Below, one piece after another: positions 15,365 to 23,625 of a stretch of DNA of 64,000 nucleotides. The first letter of the stretch is position 1. Every line of letters starts with the position of its first letter. Under the pieces are notes generated by a model. That model searched no databases, was not told where the DNA came from, and saw only the letters and a program-made list of their open reading frames with translations. The translations under genes were made by a program, and so were the position numbers. Source of the stretch: Salipiger mucosus DSM 16094 (GTDB taxonomy: Bacteria; Pseudomonadota; Alphaproteobacteria; Rhodobacterales; Rhodobacteraceae); assembly GCF_000442255.1 (NCBI RefSeq), contig NZ_KE557275.1, forward strand, positions 71,232 to 135,231, in the 5' to 3' direction.

Positions 15365-16387
15365 GTGGCTGACGACGATCCCCGCCCGCTGACCCTTCGT
15401 GACGTGTCAGAAGCCTCCGGCGTATCCGAAATGACCGTGAGCCGCGTGCTGCGCAATCGTGGCGACGTGTCCGAAACGACGCGCGCCCGGGTGCTCGAGG
15501 CGGCCAAGACGCTGGGTTACGTGCCCAACAAGATCGCGGGCGCCCTTGCCAGCCAGCGGGTGAACCTCGTCGCGGTCATCATCCCCTCGATGCGGAACAT
15601 GGTCTTTCCCGAGGTCATGGCCGGCATTTCGGCCGTGCTCGAGGATACTGAGCTGCAGCCCGTGGTCGGCGTGACCGATTACACCCCCGAAAAGGAAGAG
15701 CGCGTCCTCTACGAGATGCTCTCCTGGCGGCCCTCGGGCGTCATCATCGCCGGGATCGAGCATTCCGAGGCCTCCAAAGCCATGCTCCGCGCCAGCGGCA
15801 TCCCCGTGGTCGAGATCATGGACACCGACGGCAAGCCCATCGACTGCGCGGTCGGCATCTCGCACCGCCGCGCGGGCCGCGAGATGGCGCGCGCCATCCT
15901 GCGCGCCGGCTACCAGAAGATCGGCTTCCTCGGAACCAAGATGCCGCTCGACTACCGCGCCCGGAAACGCTTCGAGGGCTTCACCGAGGCGCTGGCCAAG
16001 GGCGGCGTCGAGGTCATGGAACAGGAATTCTACTCGGGCGGCTCGGCGCTGAAGAAGGGCCGCGAGATGACGCAGGCCATCCTCGAGCGCGAGCCCGAGC
16101 TGGATTTCCTCTACTACTCGAACGACATGATCGGGGCCGGCGGGTTGCTCTACCTGCTCGAACAGGGCCGCGACATCCCAGGCGACATCGGTCTCGCCGG
16201 GTTCAACGGAGTCGAGCTGCTCGAGGGGCTGCCGCGCCGGCTGGCCACGATGGACGCCTGCCGCGCCGAGATCGGCCGCAAGGCGGCCGAGATCATCGCA
16301 TCGCGCGTCAACGATCCGGACGCCAGCTTCGATTCAGTAATCGAGCTGACGCCCAAGATCGCCTACGGCGACACCTTGCGGCACTGA
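15365..16387 (+). CDS. LacI family transcriptional regulator (gluconate GntR-like)
   Basis: This 340-aa repressor starts with a LacI helix-turn-helix (LTLRDVSEASGVSEMTVSRVLRN, about residues 9-31) and the hinge helix NKIAGALASQR. A periplasmic-binding-protein-like sugar domain follows. The SWRPSGVIIAGIEH and GFNGVELLEGLPRR stretches resemble the GntR branch that controls gluconate use, but no gluconate gene is in the window. The start is GTG at 15365 with the RBS GGAGGAGG eight bases upstream; a nearby ATG at 15340 is in another frame. It converges with the Crp/Fnr gene, 15 bases apart. Confidence 0.88.
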   Translation: MADDDPRPLTLRDVSEASGVSEMTVSRVLRNRGDVSETTRARVLEAAKTLGYVPNKIAGALASQRVNLVAVIIPSMRNMVFPEVMAGISAVLEDTELQPVVGVTDYTPEKEERVLYEMLSWRPSGVIIAGIEHSEASKAMLRASGIPVVEIMDTDGKPIDCAVGISHRRAGREMARAILRAGYQKIGFLGTKMPLDYRARKRFEGFTEALAKGGVEVMEQEFYSGGSALKKGREMTQAILEREPELDFLYYSNDMIGAGGLLYLLEQGRDIPGDIGLAGFNGVELLEGLPRRLATMDACRAEIGRKAAEIIASRVNDPDASFDSVIELTPKIAYGDTLRH

Positions 16388-16402
16388 CCGCGGGCGCCCC
16401 TG

Positions 16403-17134
16403 TCAGATCAGCGGGCGCTCGACCGGCGCCTCCGGCGTGATCATCGCGATATTGGCCAACTCGGTCAGGTCGTTGACCCGCAGCGTCCCGTTGGTCCAGG
16501 TCACGAGTTGGCGCCGCCGCAGGCTTTGCAGAACCTTGTTGGTGTGCACCAGCGACAGGCCCAGCGCGTCCGCGAGATCCTGCTGGCGGAAGGGGAAGGG
16601 CACGCCGCCCGTGCCCTCGAGGCCGACCGACTGCATGCGCTGGTAGAGCTTCACCACCGCCCAGGCGATGCGCTGCGTCGCGTCGCGCTGCCCGAGCGTG
16701 ACGAGCGATTCGCCAAGGAAGTGCTCTTCGGCCGCGGACATCCAGGTCACGTCGAAGGCCAGCGACGGCTGGCCCCGGAACAGCGACCACAGGTCCTCGC
16801 GCCGGAAGACGCAGAGCTCCATGTCGGTCGCCGCCTCCACCGAGTGCTGCATCTCGCCCAGCAGGCCGGACTGCAGGCCCACGAAATCGCCCGGAAAGAC
16901 GAAATTGATCACCTGCCGCCGGCCGTTCTCGAGCAGCTTGTAGCGCAGCGCCATGCCGCTGAGCACGGTGTAAAGCTGCGGCGACTTCGATCCCTCGATG
17001 AGGAGCTGCGTGCCCGCTTCGACCGACAGCTCGCCGGACTTGAAGTCCTGCATGAAGTCGAGCTCTTCGCCGGTGAAGCGGCGAAAGACGTCCAGACTGC
17101 GGATCGGACAGTCACGACAGGAAATCGAGCTCAT
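16403..17134 (-). CDS. Crp/Fnr family transcriptional regulator
   Basis: This 243-aa protein has a cyclic-nucleotide-binding-type beta-roll (about residues 25-140, with FPGDFVGLQSG) and a C-terminal winged helix (about residues 155-225, with RQQDLADALGLSLVHTNKVLQSLRRR). Near the N terminus are two cysteines in SCRDCPIR. The four-cysteine cluster of oxygen-sensing Fnr is not complete, so sensing by a 4Fe-4S cluster is unlikely. The signal is unknown. An in-frame ATG at 17164 would add ten residues. It is divergent from a small receiver-like gene with about 100 bases between starts. Confidence 0.85.
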   Translation of the reverse strand: MSSISCRDCPIRSLDVFRRFTGEELDFMQDFKSGELSVEAGTQLLIEGSKSPQLYTVLSGMALRYKLLENGRRQVINFVFPGDFVGLQSGLLGEMQHSVEAATDMELCVFRREDLWSLFRGQPSLAFDVTWMSAAEEHFLGESLVTLGQRDATQRIAWAVVKLYQRMQSVGLEGTGGVPFPFRQQDLADALGLSLVHTNKVLQSLRRRQLVTWTNGTLRVNDLTELANIAMITPEAPVERPLI

Positions 17135-17234
17135 GTTGCGCCCCGTGTTGATGCCATATGTCACAGTTTAATGCAGATCGGGGCGCCGAGGTCCATGGTG
17201 CGCGCAACATCGGAAGAAAGGCAAGAATACATCC

Positions 17235-17612
17235 ATGTGTCCCTATGACGACGCCGTCGCGCGCCGACCGGTTGTTTTCGTTTTCGTGAAGGACGCCTTC
17301 GTCGTGGAGGACGTCACACGCACGGTGACGGAACTTTTCCCGGACGCGATCATAACTTCAACATCCAAGCCCGAGGACGTGCCCGGCAAGCTCGAAGGCC
17401 TGCCCCACCTCGACATGGCAGTCGTGCACCTCTCGCCGGACGAAGTCCACCAGTCTCAGGTCGGTGCGGTGCTGCGCGAACGCGGAGCCCGGCTGCTTCT
17501 GGTCGGCGACGCGGCCGAGGAATCGCACGCCGCCGCCGGTTTCGACGTGCTCGTGCGCCCGTTCCGGACGCAGGATCTCGAGGCGCATCTGAAACGCACC
17601 ATGGCCCGCTGA
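17235..17612 (+). CDS. Small receiver-like protein without the phosphorylation site (125 aa)
   Basis: The alternating hydrophobic strands (PVVFVFVKDAF, LDMAVVHLSP, RLLLVGDAA, FDVLVRPF) look like a response-regulator receiver fold. However, the acidic pocket is not obvious, and the phospho-acceptor position reads VVHLS, with no aspartate. It may be a pseudo-receiver used for protein-protein contact. It lies divergent to a Crp/Fnr gene, which is the only hint about its role. A strong terminator-like hairpin sits about 150 bases after its stop. Confidence 0.6.
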   Translation: MCPYDDAVARRPVVFVFVKDAFVVEDVTRTVTELFPDAIITSTSKPEDVPGKLEGLPHLDMAVVHLSPDEVHQSQVGAVLRERGARLLLVGDAAEESHAAAGFDVLVRPFRTQDLEAHLKRTMAR

Positions 17613-17758
17613 GCACAGGGTGCGCGGGCCATCGGCGATGTCATATCGCTGTCACGGGAAAGGCCTAGGCATCGGCTAGTCCGTAACGAGTGCAAAGGTG
17701 CCGGTCAGTTCCGGCCTGTCCCCCCCGAAGCATTTCGAGATCGATTTCAGCACGACCC

Positions 17759-17784
17759 GGGGTGGCGCTTGCGCCACCCCTTTT
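17759..17784 (+). terminator. Rho-independent terminator, plus strand
   Basis: A perfect 9-bp stem GGGGTGGCG/CGCCACCCC (17759-17767 with 17772-17780) closes a 4-base loop and is followed by TTTT. There is no T-run on the other side, so it acts on plus-strand transcripts. The nearest plus-strand gene ends 147 bases earlier, so it ends either a long 3' UTR or a separate small RNA. Confidence 0.8.
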
Positions 17785-17795
17785 CGCGTTTGCGA

Positions 17796-18788
17796 TCAGT
17801 CGAGCGCTTCGTCGGTGATCTCGTGCGTCCAAGCGGCATCGCCCGGGCTTTCGGTGATGACCGGGTCGGCGCCCGCGCCCAGCAGCACTTCGACCGTACG
17901 CTCGAAGTCCGCCGGATCCAGCGCGCCGTTCGAGCCGGCGGTGAGCTTGGCGATCTCGCCCATCATCCGCTTCTGGTGCGTCTCGGTCTGCGCGCCGGTG
18001 GCGTCGTTCTCGAGCACGATCATGGCCGCCTCGTCGGGGTTCTCCTCGGCCCACTTCCAGCCCTGCATCGAGGCACTGACGAACCGGACCAGCTTCTCGA
18101 CCATCTCGGGATCCTCGAGGTTCTCCTCGGTGGTGTAGAGCCCGTCCTCGAGTGTCGAGATGCCCTCGTCCTCGTACTTGAAGACCACGAGGTCCTCCGG
18201 CGTGAGGCCCGCGTCGATGACCTGCCAGTACTCGTTATAGGTCATGGTGGTGGCACACTCGACCTGCTTCTGCAGCAGCGGATCGACGTTGAAGTTGATC
18301 TTCTGGATCGTCACGCCGCCTTCCGAGCCATCGGTCGGGTAGCCGAGCTTGGACATCCAGGAGTAGAGCGGCAGCTCGTTGCCGAAGAACCAGGTGCCGA
18401 GGGTGTGGCCGGGGAAGTCCTCGGGGCTCTCGATGCCGTGTTCCTTGAGGCAGGTCAGCATCAGGCCCGAGCTCTTGAAGGGCTGGGCGATGTTGACGAT
18501 AGGCGCACCGTTCTCGCGCGCGGCCAGCGCCGAGGGCATCCAGTCGACCATCACGTCGGCGCCGCCGCCCAGCAGCACCTGCACCGGCGCGATGTCCGGT
18601 CCGCCCGGCTTGATGGTGACGTCGAGACCGGCCTCCTCGTAGAAGCCCTGGTCCTGCGCCACGTAATAGCCGGCGAACTGCGCCTGCGTGACCCACTTGA
18701 GCTGCAGCGTCAGCTCGTCCTGGGCCTGCGCCGCACCGGCGGCAAGTCCCATCACCGCCGCCGCGGCCAGCTTGATCGTCTGTTTCAT
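17796..18788 (-). CDS. NMT1/THI5-like ABC transporter substrate-binding protein
   Basis: This 330-aa protein has a Sec signal (KQTIKLAAAAVMGLAAGAAQA, cut before QDE) and the NMT1/THI5-like fold used to bind pyrimidines and pyrimidine-like vitamin precursors. LQLKWVTQAQFAGYYVA resembles the start of ThiY-type proteins. It is the last gene of the ABC operon (ATPase, two permeases, this protein) beside the pyrimidine genes, so uracil, thymine or a related base is the probable ligand. The ATG at 18788 has a strong RBS (GGAGGTAAC). An upstream in-frame ATG (18854) overlaps the permease stop but would bury the signal peptide. Confidence 0.85.
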   Translation of the reverse strand: MKQTIKLAAAAVMGLAAGAAQAQDELTLQLKWVTQAQFAGYYVAQDQGFYEEAGLDVTIKPGGPDIAPVQVLLGGGADVMVDWMPSALAARENGAPIVNIAQPFKSSGLMLTCLKEHGIESPEDFPGHTLGTWFFGNELPLYSWMSKLGYPTDGSEGGVTIQKINFNVDPLLQKQVECATTMTYNEYWQVIDAGLTPEDLVVFKYEDEGISTLEDGLYTTEENLEDPEMVEKLVRFVSASMQGWKWAEENPDEAAMIVLENDATGAQTETHQKRMMGEIAKLTAGSNGALDPADFERTVEVLLGAGADPVITESPGDAAWTHEITDEALD

Positions 18789-18850
18789 GTTACCTCCATG
18801 TTGTCGTCGGTTGGTTGTCTTTGTTGTCGTTCTTGTTTTCTGCGGTGCCG

Positions 18851-19693
18851 TCATCCCTGCCCGCGCTGCGAGGGATGCCAGAAGGTCACCGCCTTCTCGA
18901 TTAGCGCGAGCCCGCCGTAGAAGGCCGAACCCGCCAACGCCGCGACGACGATTTCAGCCCAGACCAGGTCCAGCGCAAGAAGCCCCACGCTGGTCGAGAT
19001 GCGAAAGCCCATTCCGCGGATCGGCGAGCCGAAAAATTCCGCGACGATGGCCCCGATCAGCGCCAGGGTGCTGGCGATCTTGAGCCCGTTGAAGATGAAG
19101 GGCATGGCCGCCGGCAGCCGCAGCTTGAGCAGCGTCGTCCAGTAGCCCGCGGCATAGGTCCGCATCAGGTCGCGCTGCATGACACTGGTGTCGCGCAGCC
19201 CCTCCACCGCGTTCACCAGCACCGGGAAGAAGACCATGACGACCACGACCGCCGCCTTGGATTGCCAGTCGAAGCCGAACCACATGACGAGGATCGGCGC
19301 GGTGCCGACGATGGGCAGCGCGGCCACGAAGTTGCCCACCGGCAGCAGGCCGCGGCGGAGGAAATCGAACCGGTCGACGACCACCGCCGTCAGCAGCGCG
19401 GCCCCACAGCCGATGACGTAGCCCGAGAGCGCGCCCTTCAGCACCGTCTGCACGAAGTCCTCCCAGAGGACCCCCGCGCTCTGCCCGAACTCGGCGGCGA
19501 TGGCCGTGGGCGCGGGCAGCAGCACCGGCGAGATGCCGAAGCCGCGCACCACGGCCTCCCAGACGATCACGATGGTCAGGCCGAAAACCACCGGCACGGC
19601 CAGCGCCGTCGCGCGGCTGCGCGCGCGGCCCGCGAGCCAGACGTTCAGCGCCCAGCCGGCGACCCAGGCGAGGATGCCGAGTGCGATCCACAT
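18851..19693 (-). CDS. ABC transporter permease (BPD type), second permease
   Basis: This 280-aa inner-membrane permease has about seven helices and the SsuC/TauC-like transporter domain. The EAA loop is seen near LMRTYAAGYWTTLLKLRLPAAMP, which contacts the ATPase. Its ATG overlaps the stop of the preceding permease as TGATG. With that permease it forms the heterodimeric channel of the proposed pyrimidine importer. Confidence 0.88.
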   Translation of the reverse strand: MWIALGILAWVAGWALNVWLAGRARSRATALAVPVVFGLTIVIVWEAVVRGFGISPVLLPAPTAIAAEFGQSAGVLWEDFVQTVLKGALSGYVIGCGAALLTAVVVDRFDFLRRGLLPVGNFVAALPIVGTAPILVMWFGFDWQSKAAVVVVMVFFPVLVNAVEGLRDTSVMQRDLMRTYAAGYWTTLLKLRLPAAMPFIFNGLKIASTLALIGAIVAEFFGSPIRGMGFRISTSVGLLALDLVWAEIVVAALAGSAFYGGLALIEKAVTFWHPSQRGQG

Positions 19694-20553
19694 CACGTCA
19701 TCCCCATGCGCTTGAGCGTCACGCGCTGGATGAGCCCGATGAGCCCCACCATGCCGGCCGCGACGATCGCCGCCATGAAGAGCGCCGACCAGATCTGGAT
19801 GGTCTGGCCGTAGTAGCTGCCTGCAAGCAGACGCGCCCCGAGGCCCGCCACGGCGCCGGTGGGCAGCTCGCCCACGATGGCCCCGACAAGGCTCGCGGCC
19901 ATGGCGATCTTCATCGAGGCGAAGAGGTAGGGCATCGAGGCCGGCAGCCGCAGCCGCAGGAACTCCTGCGGCCGCGTCGCGCTCCAGGTCCGCATCTGGT
20001 CGAGTTGCATGCGCGAGGGCGAGCGCAACCCTTTGACCATGCCCACGACCACCGGGAAGAACGACAGGTACATCGAGATCATCGCCTTGGGCAGCAGCCC
20101 CGAGATGCCCATGGCGTTGAGCACCACGATGATCATCGGCGCGATGGCGAGGATGGGAATGGTCTGCGAGGCGATCACCCAGGGCATGACGCTCATGTCC
20201 ATCACCCGGTTGTAGACGATTCCCACCGCGAGCGAGATCCCCAGCACCGTGCCCAGCCCGAACCCCGCCAGCGTGGCGCTCAGCGTGACCCAGCCGTGAT
20301 AGACCAGGCTGCGCTTCGAGGTGATGTTCTGGCCGATGGTGGTCTTCCAGAGTTCTGCCGCGACCTGGTGCGGCGCCGGCAGCTTGGGCTTGTCCTGGCT
20401 CCAGGTGTCGAGCACCAGCGCGATGCCGCCCAGCTCGCGATCCTGCCGCGCCGCCATGTCCAGCGCCCACTGCGCGTTCAGCCAGACCGAGGCCGCGTAC
20501 CAGAGCCCCAGGATCACCGCCACGACGGTCAGGACGGGAAGCACAGACCTCAT
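19693..20553 (-). CDS. ABC transporter permease (BPD type), first permease
   Basis: This 286-aa permease starts with a signal-anchor helix, followed by an extra loop of about 60 residues before the usual five-helix core. The EAA-type loop is MRTWSATRPQEFLRLRLPASMP. It belongs to the SsuC/TauC/ThiX-like branch that works with NMT1-type binding proteins. The gap to the ATPase gene upstream is 264 bases and contains an inverted-repeat element, so the operon may be internally regulated there. Confidence 0.87.
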   Translation of the reverse strand: MRSVLPVLTVVAVILGLWYAASVWLNAQWALDMAARQDRELGGIALVLDTWSQDKPKLPAPHQVAAELWKTTIGQNITSKRSLVYHGWVTLSATLAGFGLGTVLGISLAVGIVYNRVMDMSVMPWVIASQTIPILAIAPMIIVVLNAMGISGLLPKAMISMYLSFFPVVVGMVKGLRSPSRMQLDQMRTWSATRPQEFLRLRLPASMPYLFASMKIAMAASLVGAIVGELPTGAVAGLGARLLAGSYYGQTIQIWSALFMAAIVAAGMVGLIGLIQRVTLKRMGMT

Positions 20554-20570
20554 GCCGCGCGCCCCATGCC

Positions 20571-20645
20571 TTCATCTTTCCCCAAATACGCAAACCCCGG
20601 TCGCGGCCGAGGAGTCGATTTGCGTATTTTTAGAAAGATGAAAGG
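20571..20645. repeat. Inverted pair of TTTGCGTATTT-type dispersed repeats
   Basis: Two copies of a roughly 25-base element face each other (20571-20596 and 20617-20645), both built around CAAATACGCAAA / TTTGCGTATTT followed by AAAGATGAA. They agree at about 22 of 26 positions and are separated by about 20 GC-rich bases, so the RNA can fold into a long hairpin. The pair sits in the 264-base gap between the ABC ATPase and its permeases. A related single copy lies at 53355-53382. The rest of this gap shows nothing recognisable. Confidence 0.7.
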
Positions 20646-20817
20646 ATCTTCGGTTTCGATGGTCGTGCGGTACAGGCTGGCGAGCCGATGACCGCGAAAG
20701 GTGAAGGGGCCCGCGTCCTTACCCAAAGCGCGGGATGGCTGCGGGGGATGCGGGCGCGCGAAATGCGGTCCCGTGGTCCTCCGCACCGTATCGCAGGAAA
20801 TCGCGGCATGACTTGTC

Positions 20818-21624
20818 TCAATCATAGGCATGCCCCGCGCGCAGGCCCTCGCGGACGCGGTGCGCGACCTCGAGGAACTCGGGCGTATCGCGGATGTCGA
20901 GCGGACGCTCGCGGGGCAAGGGACTTTCGATCACGTCGGCGATCCGGCCGGGACGCGGCGACATCACCACGATCCGCGTGGAGAGGTAGACCGCCTCGGG
21001 AATCGAGTGCGTGACGAAACAGATCGTCTTCTGTGTTCGGGCCCAGAGCGCAAGGAGCTGCTCGTTGAGGTGGTCGCGCACGATCTCGTCCAGCGCGCCG
21101 AAGGGCTCGTCCATCAGCAGGATGTCGGCATCGAAGGCCAGGGCCCGTGCGATCGAGGCGCGCTGCTGCATGCCGCCCGACAGCTGCCAAGGGTATTTCT
21201 TCTCGAACCCCGCCAGCTCGACCAGCTCGAGCACCCGCGCCACGCGCTCGGACTGTTCGGTCTTCGAATAGCCCATGATCTCGAGCGGCAGGCGGATGTT
21301 GCCGCCGATGGTGCGCCAGGGATAAAGCCCCGCCGCCTGGAAGACATAGCCGTAGGCGCGGGCCTTGCGCGCGTTCTCGGGCGAGACACCGTTGATCGTG
21401 ACGCTGCCGCCCGTGGGGTGCTCGAGGTCGGCCATGACCCGCAGGAAGGTGGTCTTGCCGCAGCCGGAGGGGCCGATGAAGGAGACGAAGTCGCCCTTGC
21501 CGACCTCGAGGTTGACGGAGCTGAGCGCCTGGACCGGCCCGTCGTTCGTCTGGAAGGTGAGGTCGAGGTCCCGCGCCGAGATGACGCTTGACAGGGAACT
21601 GTCCGCGGCCGCCTGCTGGGTCAT
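20818..21624 (-). CDS. ABC transporter ATP-binding protein
   Basis: This 268-aa ATPase belongs to the nitrate/sulfonate/taurine (SsuB/TauB/ThiZ-like) group. Walker A is GPSGCGKTT (about residues 52-60), the signature is LSGGMQQR, and Walker B is ILLMDEPFGALD with a switch histidine in FVTHS. It powers import together with the two permeases and the NMT1-type binding protein downstream. Its start is only 26 bases from the start of the divergent cupin gene. Confidence 0.93.
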   Translation of the reverse strand: MTQQAAADSSLSSVISARDLDLTFQTNDGPVQALSSVNLEVGKGDFVSFIGPSGCGKTTFLRVMADLEHPTGGSVTINGVSPENARKARAYGYVFQAAGLYPWRTIGGNIRLPLEIMGYSKTEQSERVARVLELVELAGFEKKYPWQLSGGMQQRASIARALAFDADILLMDEPFGALDEIVRDHLNEQLLALWARTQKTICFVTHSIPEAVYLSTRIVVMSPRPGRIADVIESPLPRERPLDIRDTPEFLEVAHRVREGLRAGHAYD

Positions 21625-21650
21625 GCCGCAACCTCAGCGAGGGACGAGCC

Positions 21651-22064
21651 ATGACCACCGCAACGACCGGGCAATGCCGCCGTATCCGGGCCGAAAGCAC
21701 CTACGACGGAAAGCAGGGCTTCACCTATTTCGAGGGGATCGCGCGAGAGAGCACCGGCGCGCAGGCGATCTGCATGCATCTCCTGCGCATTCCGCCCGGC
21801 GGCCGCGCGAAGGCCCACATGCACGAAAACCACGAAACCGCGATCTACGTGATTGAGGGGCGCACCATCATGCACTGGGGGCCGCGTCTCGAGAACCTCA
21901 TGGAGGCCGTCGCCGGCGACATGGTCTACATCCCCGCCGACGTGCCGCACCTGCCGATCAACGACGGCGACACCGAAGCGGTCGCCGTCATCGCGCGCAC
22001 CGATCCGCACGAGCAGGAGAGCGTCGTGCTCCTGCCCGAGCTCGAGGCCTGCGTTCCGTCCTAG
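21651..22064 (+). CDS. Cupin-domain protein of the pyrimidine locus
   Basis: This 137-aa protein is a single cupin barrel. The first motif is PPGGRAKAHMHENHETAIYVIEG, with metal-ligand histidines, and the second is GDMVYIPADVPHLPIN. The metal ligands appear complete, so enzyme activity is possible, but the reaction is unknown. It lies on the opposite strand inside the pyrimidine cluster, between hydA and the ABC ATPase, and its stop is 6 bases from the hydA stop. A role in modifying a pyrimidine or intermediate is inference from position. Confidence 0.8.
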   Translation: MTTATTGQCRRIRAESTYDGKQGFTYFEGIARESTGAQAICMHLLRIPPGGRAKAHMHENHETAIYVIEGRTIMHWGPRLENLMEAVAGDMVYIPADVPHLPINDGDTEAVAVIARTDPHEQESVVLLPELEACVPS

Positions 22065-22070
22065 GCGCAT

Positions 22071-23525
22071 TCACACACCGCTCGCCGGGATGCCGGTGCG
22101 CTCGACCTTGCGCGGCGCGGTCAGCTCCTTCCACGAGGAGAGCGCCTTGTTCACCGGGCCTGCCGGGTCGCGCTTGACGAACTCGCCGTGACCGGGCTCC
22201 GAGGTGATCTCGCCATCGGTGACGGCCACCATGCCGCGGGTCAGCACGTAGCGGGGCAGGCCCTTGACATGCTTGCCCTCGAAGACGTTGTAGTCGATCG
22301 CCGAGGCTTGGGTCTCGGCCGAGATGGTCTTTTCCTTCTCCGGGTCCAGCACGACGATGTCGGCATCCGCACCCACGAGGATCGCGCCCTTCTTCGGGTA
22401 GACGTTCAGGATCTTGGCGATGTTGGTCGAGGTCACAGCCACGAACTCCTGCGGCGTCAGCCGGCCGGTGCCCACGCCGTAGGTCCAGAGCATCGGCAGA
22501 CGGTCCTCGACCCCGCCGGTGCCGTTCGGGATCTTGGTGAAGTCGCCGACGCCGTAGCGCTTCTGCTCGGTGGTGAAGGCGCAGTGGTCCGTCGCCACGA
22601 CCGAGAGCGAGCCGCCCTGAAGCCCGTTCCAGAGGCTGTCCTGGTGCTTCTTGTTGCGGAAGGGCGGCGACATCACGCGGCGCGCGGCGTGGTCCCAGTC
22701 GGGATTGGCGTATTCGCTCTCGTCCAGCGTCAGGTGCTGCACCAGCGGCTCGCCCCAGACGCGCTTGCCGTTCATCCGCGCGCGGCGGATCGCCTCGTGG
22801 CTCTCCTCGCAGGAGGTGTGCACGACGTAAAGCGGCACGCCCGCCATGTCGGCGATCATGATGGCGCGGTTGGTGGCCTCGCCCTCGACCTCGGGGGGGC
22901 GGGAATAGGCATGCGCCTCGGGGCCGTCGTTGCCCTCGGCCATGAACTTCTGCTGCAGCTCGGCCACGACGTCGCCGTTCTCGGCATGCACCATCGGGAT
23001 CGCGCCCAGCTCGGCGCAGCGCTGGAAGCTGGCGTAGAGCTCGTCGTCGTTCACCATCAGCGCACCCTTGTAGGCCATGAAGTGCTTGAAGGTGTTGATG
23101 CCGCGGTCCTTCACCACGGTCTCCATCTCCTTGAAGACCTGCTCGGACCACCAGGTGATCGCCATGTGGAAGGAGAAATCGCAGTGCGCGCGCGTGGACT
23201 TGTTGTCCCACATCTGGATCGCGTCCAGCAGGCCCTGCCCCGGCTGCGGCAGGCAGAAGTCCACCACCATCGTGGTGCCGCCGGCCAGCGCCGCGCGGGT
23301 GCCGGTGTCGAAATCGTCGGTGGAATAGGTTCCCATGAAGGGCATCTCGAGGTGCACGTGCGGGTCGATCCCGCCCGGCATCACGTAGCACCCCGTGGCG
23401 TCCAGCACCTCGTCGCCGGTCAGGTCCTTGCCGATCTCGACGATCTTGCCGCCGTCGACCAGCACGTCCGCCTCGTAGGTCAGGTCGGCCGTGACGATCG
23501 TGCCGTTCTTGATGACTTTGGTCAT
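22071..23525 (-). CDS. hydA: Dihydropyrimidinase
   Basis: This 484-aa amidohydrolase opens the ring of dihydrouracil or dihydrothymine to the N-carbamoyl-beta-amino acid, the second step of reductive pyrimidine breakdown. Metal-binding residues are visible: HVH in GGIDPHVHLEMPF, the probable carboxylated lysine in FKHFMAYKGALM, YVVHTSCEE, and the Asp in VVATDHCAF. The length matches the family. The ATG at 23525 was preferred over an upstream in-frame ATG because MTKVIKNGTIVTAD is the usual start. It follows the Zn hydrolase gene, with a dispersed repeat between them. Confidence 0.95.
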   Translation of the reverse strand: MTKVIKNGTIVTADLTYEADVLVDGGKIVEIGKDLTGDEVLDATGCYVMPGGIDPHVHLEMPFMGTYSTDDFDTGTRAALAGGTTMVVDFCLPQPGQGLLDAIQMWDNKSTRAHCDFSFHMAITWWSEQVFKEMETVVKDRGINTFKHFMAYKGALMVNDDELYASFQRCAELGAIPMVHAENGDVVAELQQKFMAEGNDGPEAHAYSRPPEVEGEATNRAIMIADMAGVPLYVVHTSCEESHEAIRRARMNGKRVWGEPLVQHLTLDESEYANPDWDHAARRVMSPPFRNKKHQDSLWNGLQGGSLSVVATDHCAFTTEQKRYGVGDFTKIPNGTGGVEDRLPMLWTYGVGTGRLTPQEFVAVTSTNIAKILNVYPKKGAILVGADADIVVLDPEKEKTISAETQASAIDYNVFEGKHVKGLPRYVLTRGMVAVTDGEITSEPGHGEFVKRDPAGPVNKALSSWKELTAPRKVERTGIPASGV

Positions 23526-23557
23526 GTCTCGCTCCCTTGTCAGATCCCGGCGCGGCG

Positions 23558-23625
23558 GCATCTTCTGGCTGCAAATATCCCGGGGAGTCCGCGGCGCAGG
23601 CCGCGGACGGGGCGGAGCCCCGGAC
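23558..23625. repeat. Dispersed Roseobacter-type repeat with two hairpins
   Basis: The unit GCATCTTCTGGCTGCAAATA (23558-23577, then TCCC) recurs almost unchanged at 45335-45359. It is followed by a perfect stem GTCCGCGG/CCGCGGAC (23587-23594 with 23601-23608) and a second one, GGGGC-GGA-GCCCC (23609-23621). The element lies between two genes of one operon and could act as an RNA stabiliser or weak attenuator. It has no T-run. Confidence 0.75.

Noticed and set aside
18789-18850. TPP riboswitch before the NMT1-like binding protein
   Set aside because: The gap is 62 bases, A-rich on the coding strand, and lacks the CTGAGA motif; it also lies inside the ABC operon.
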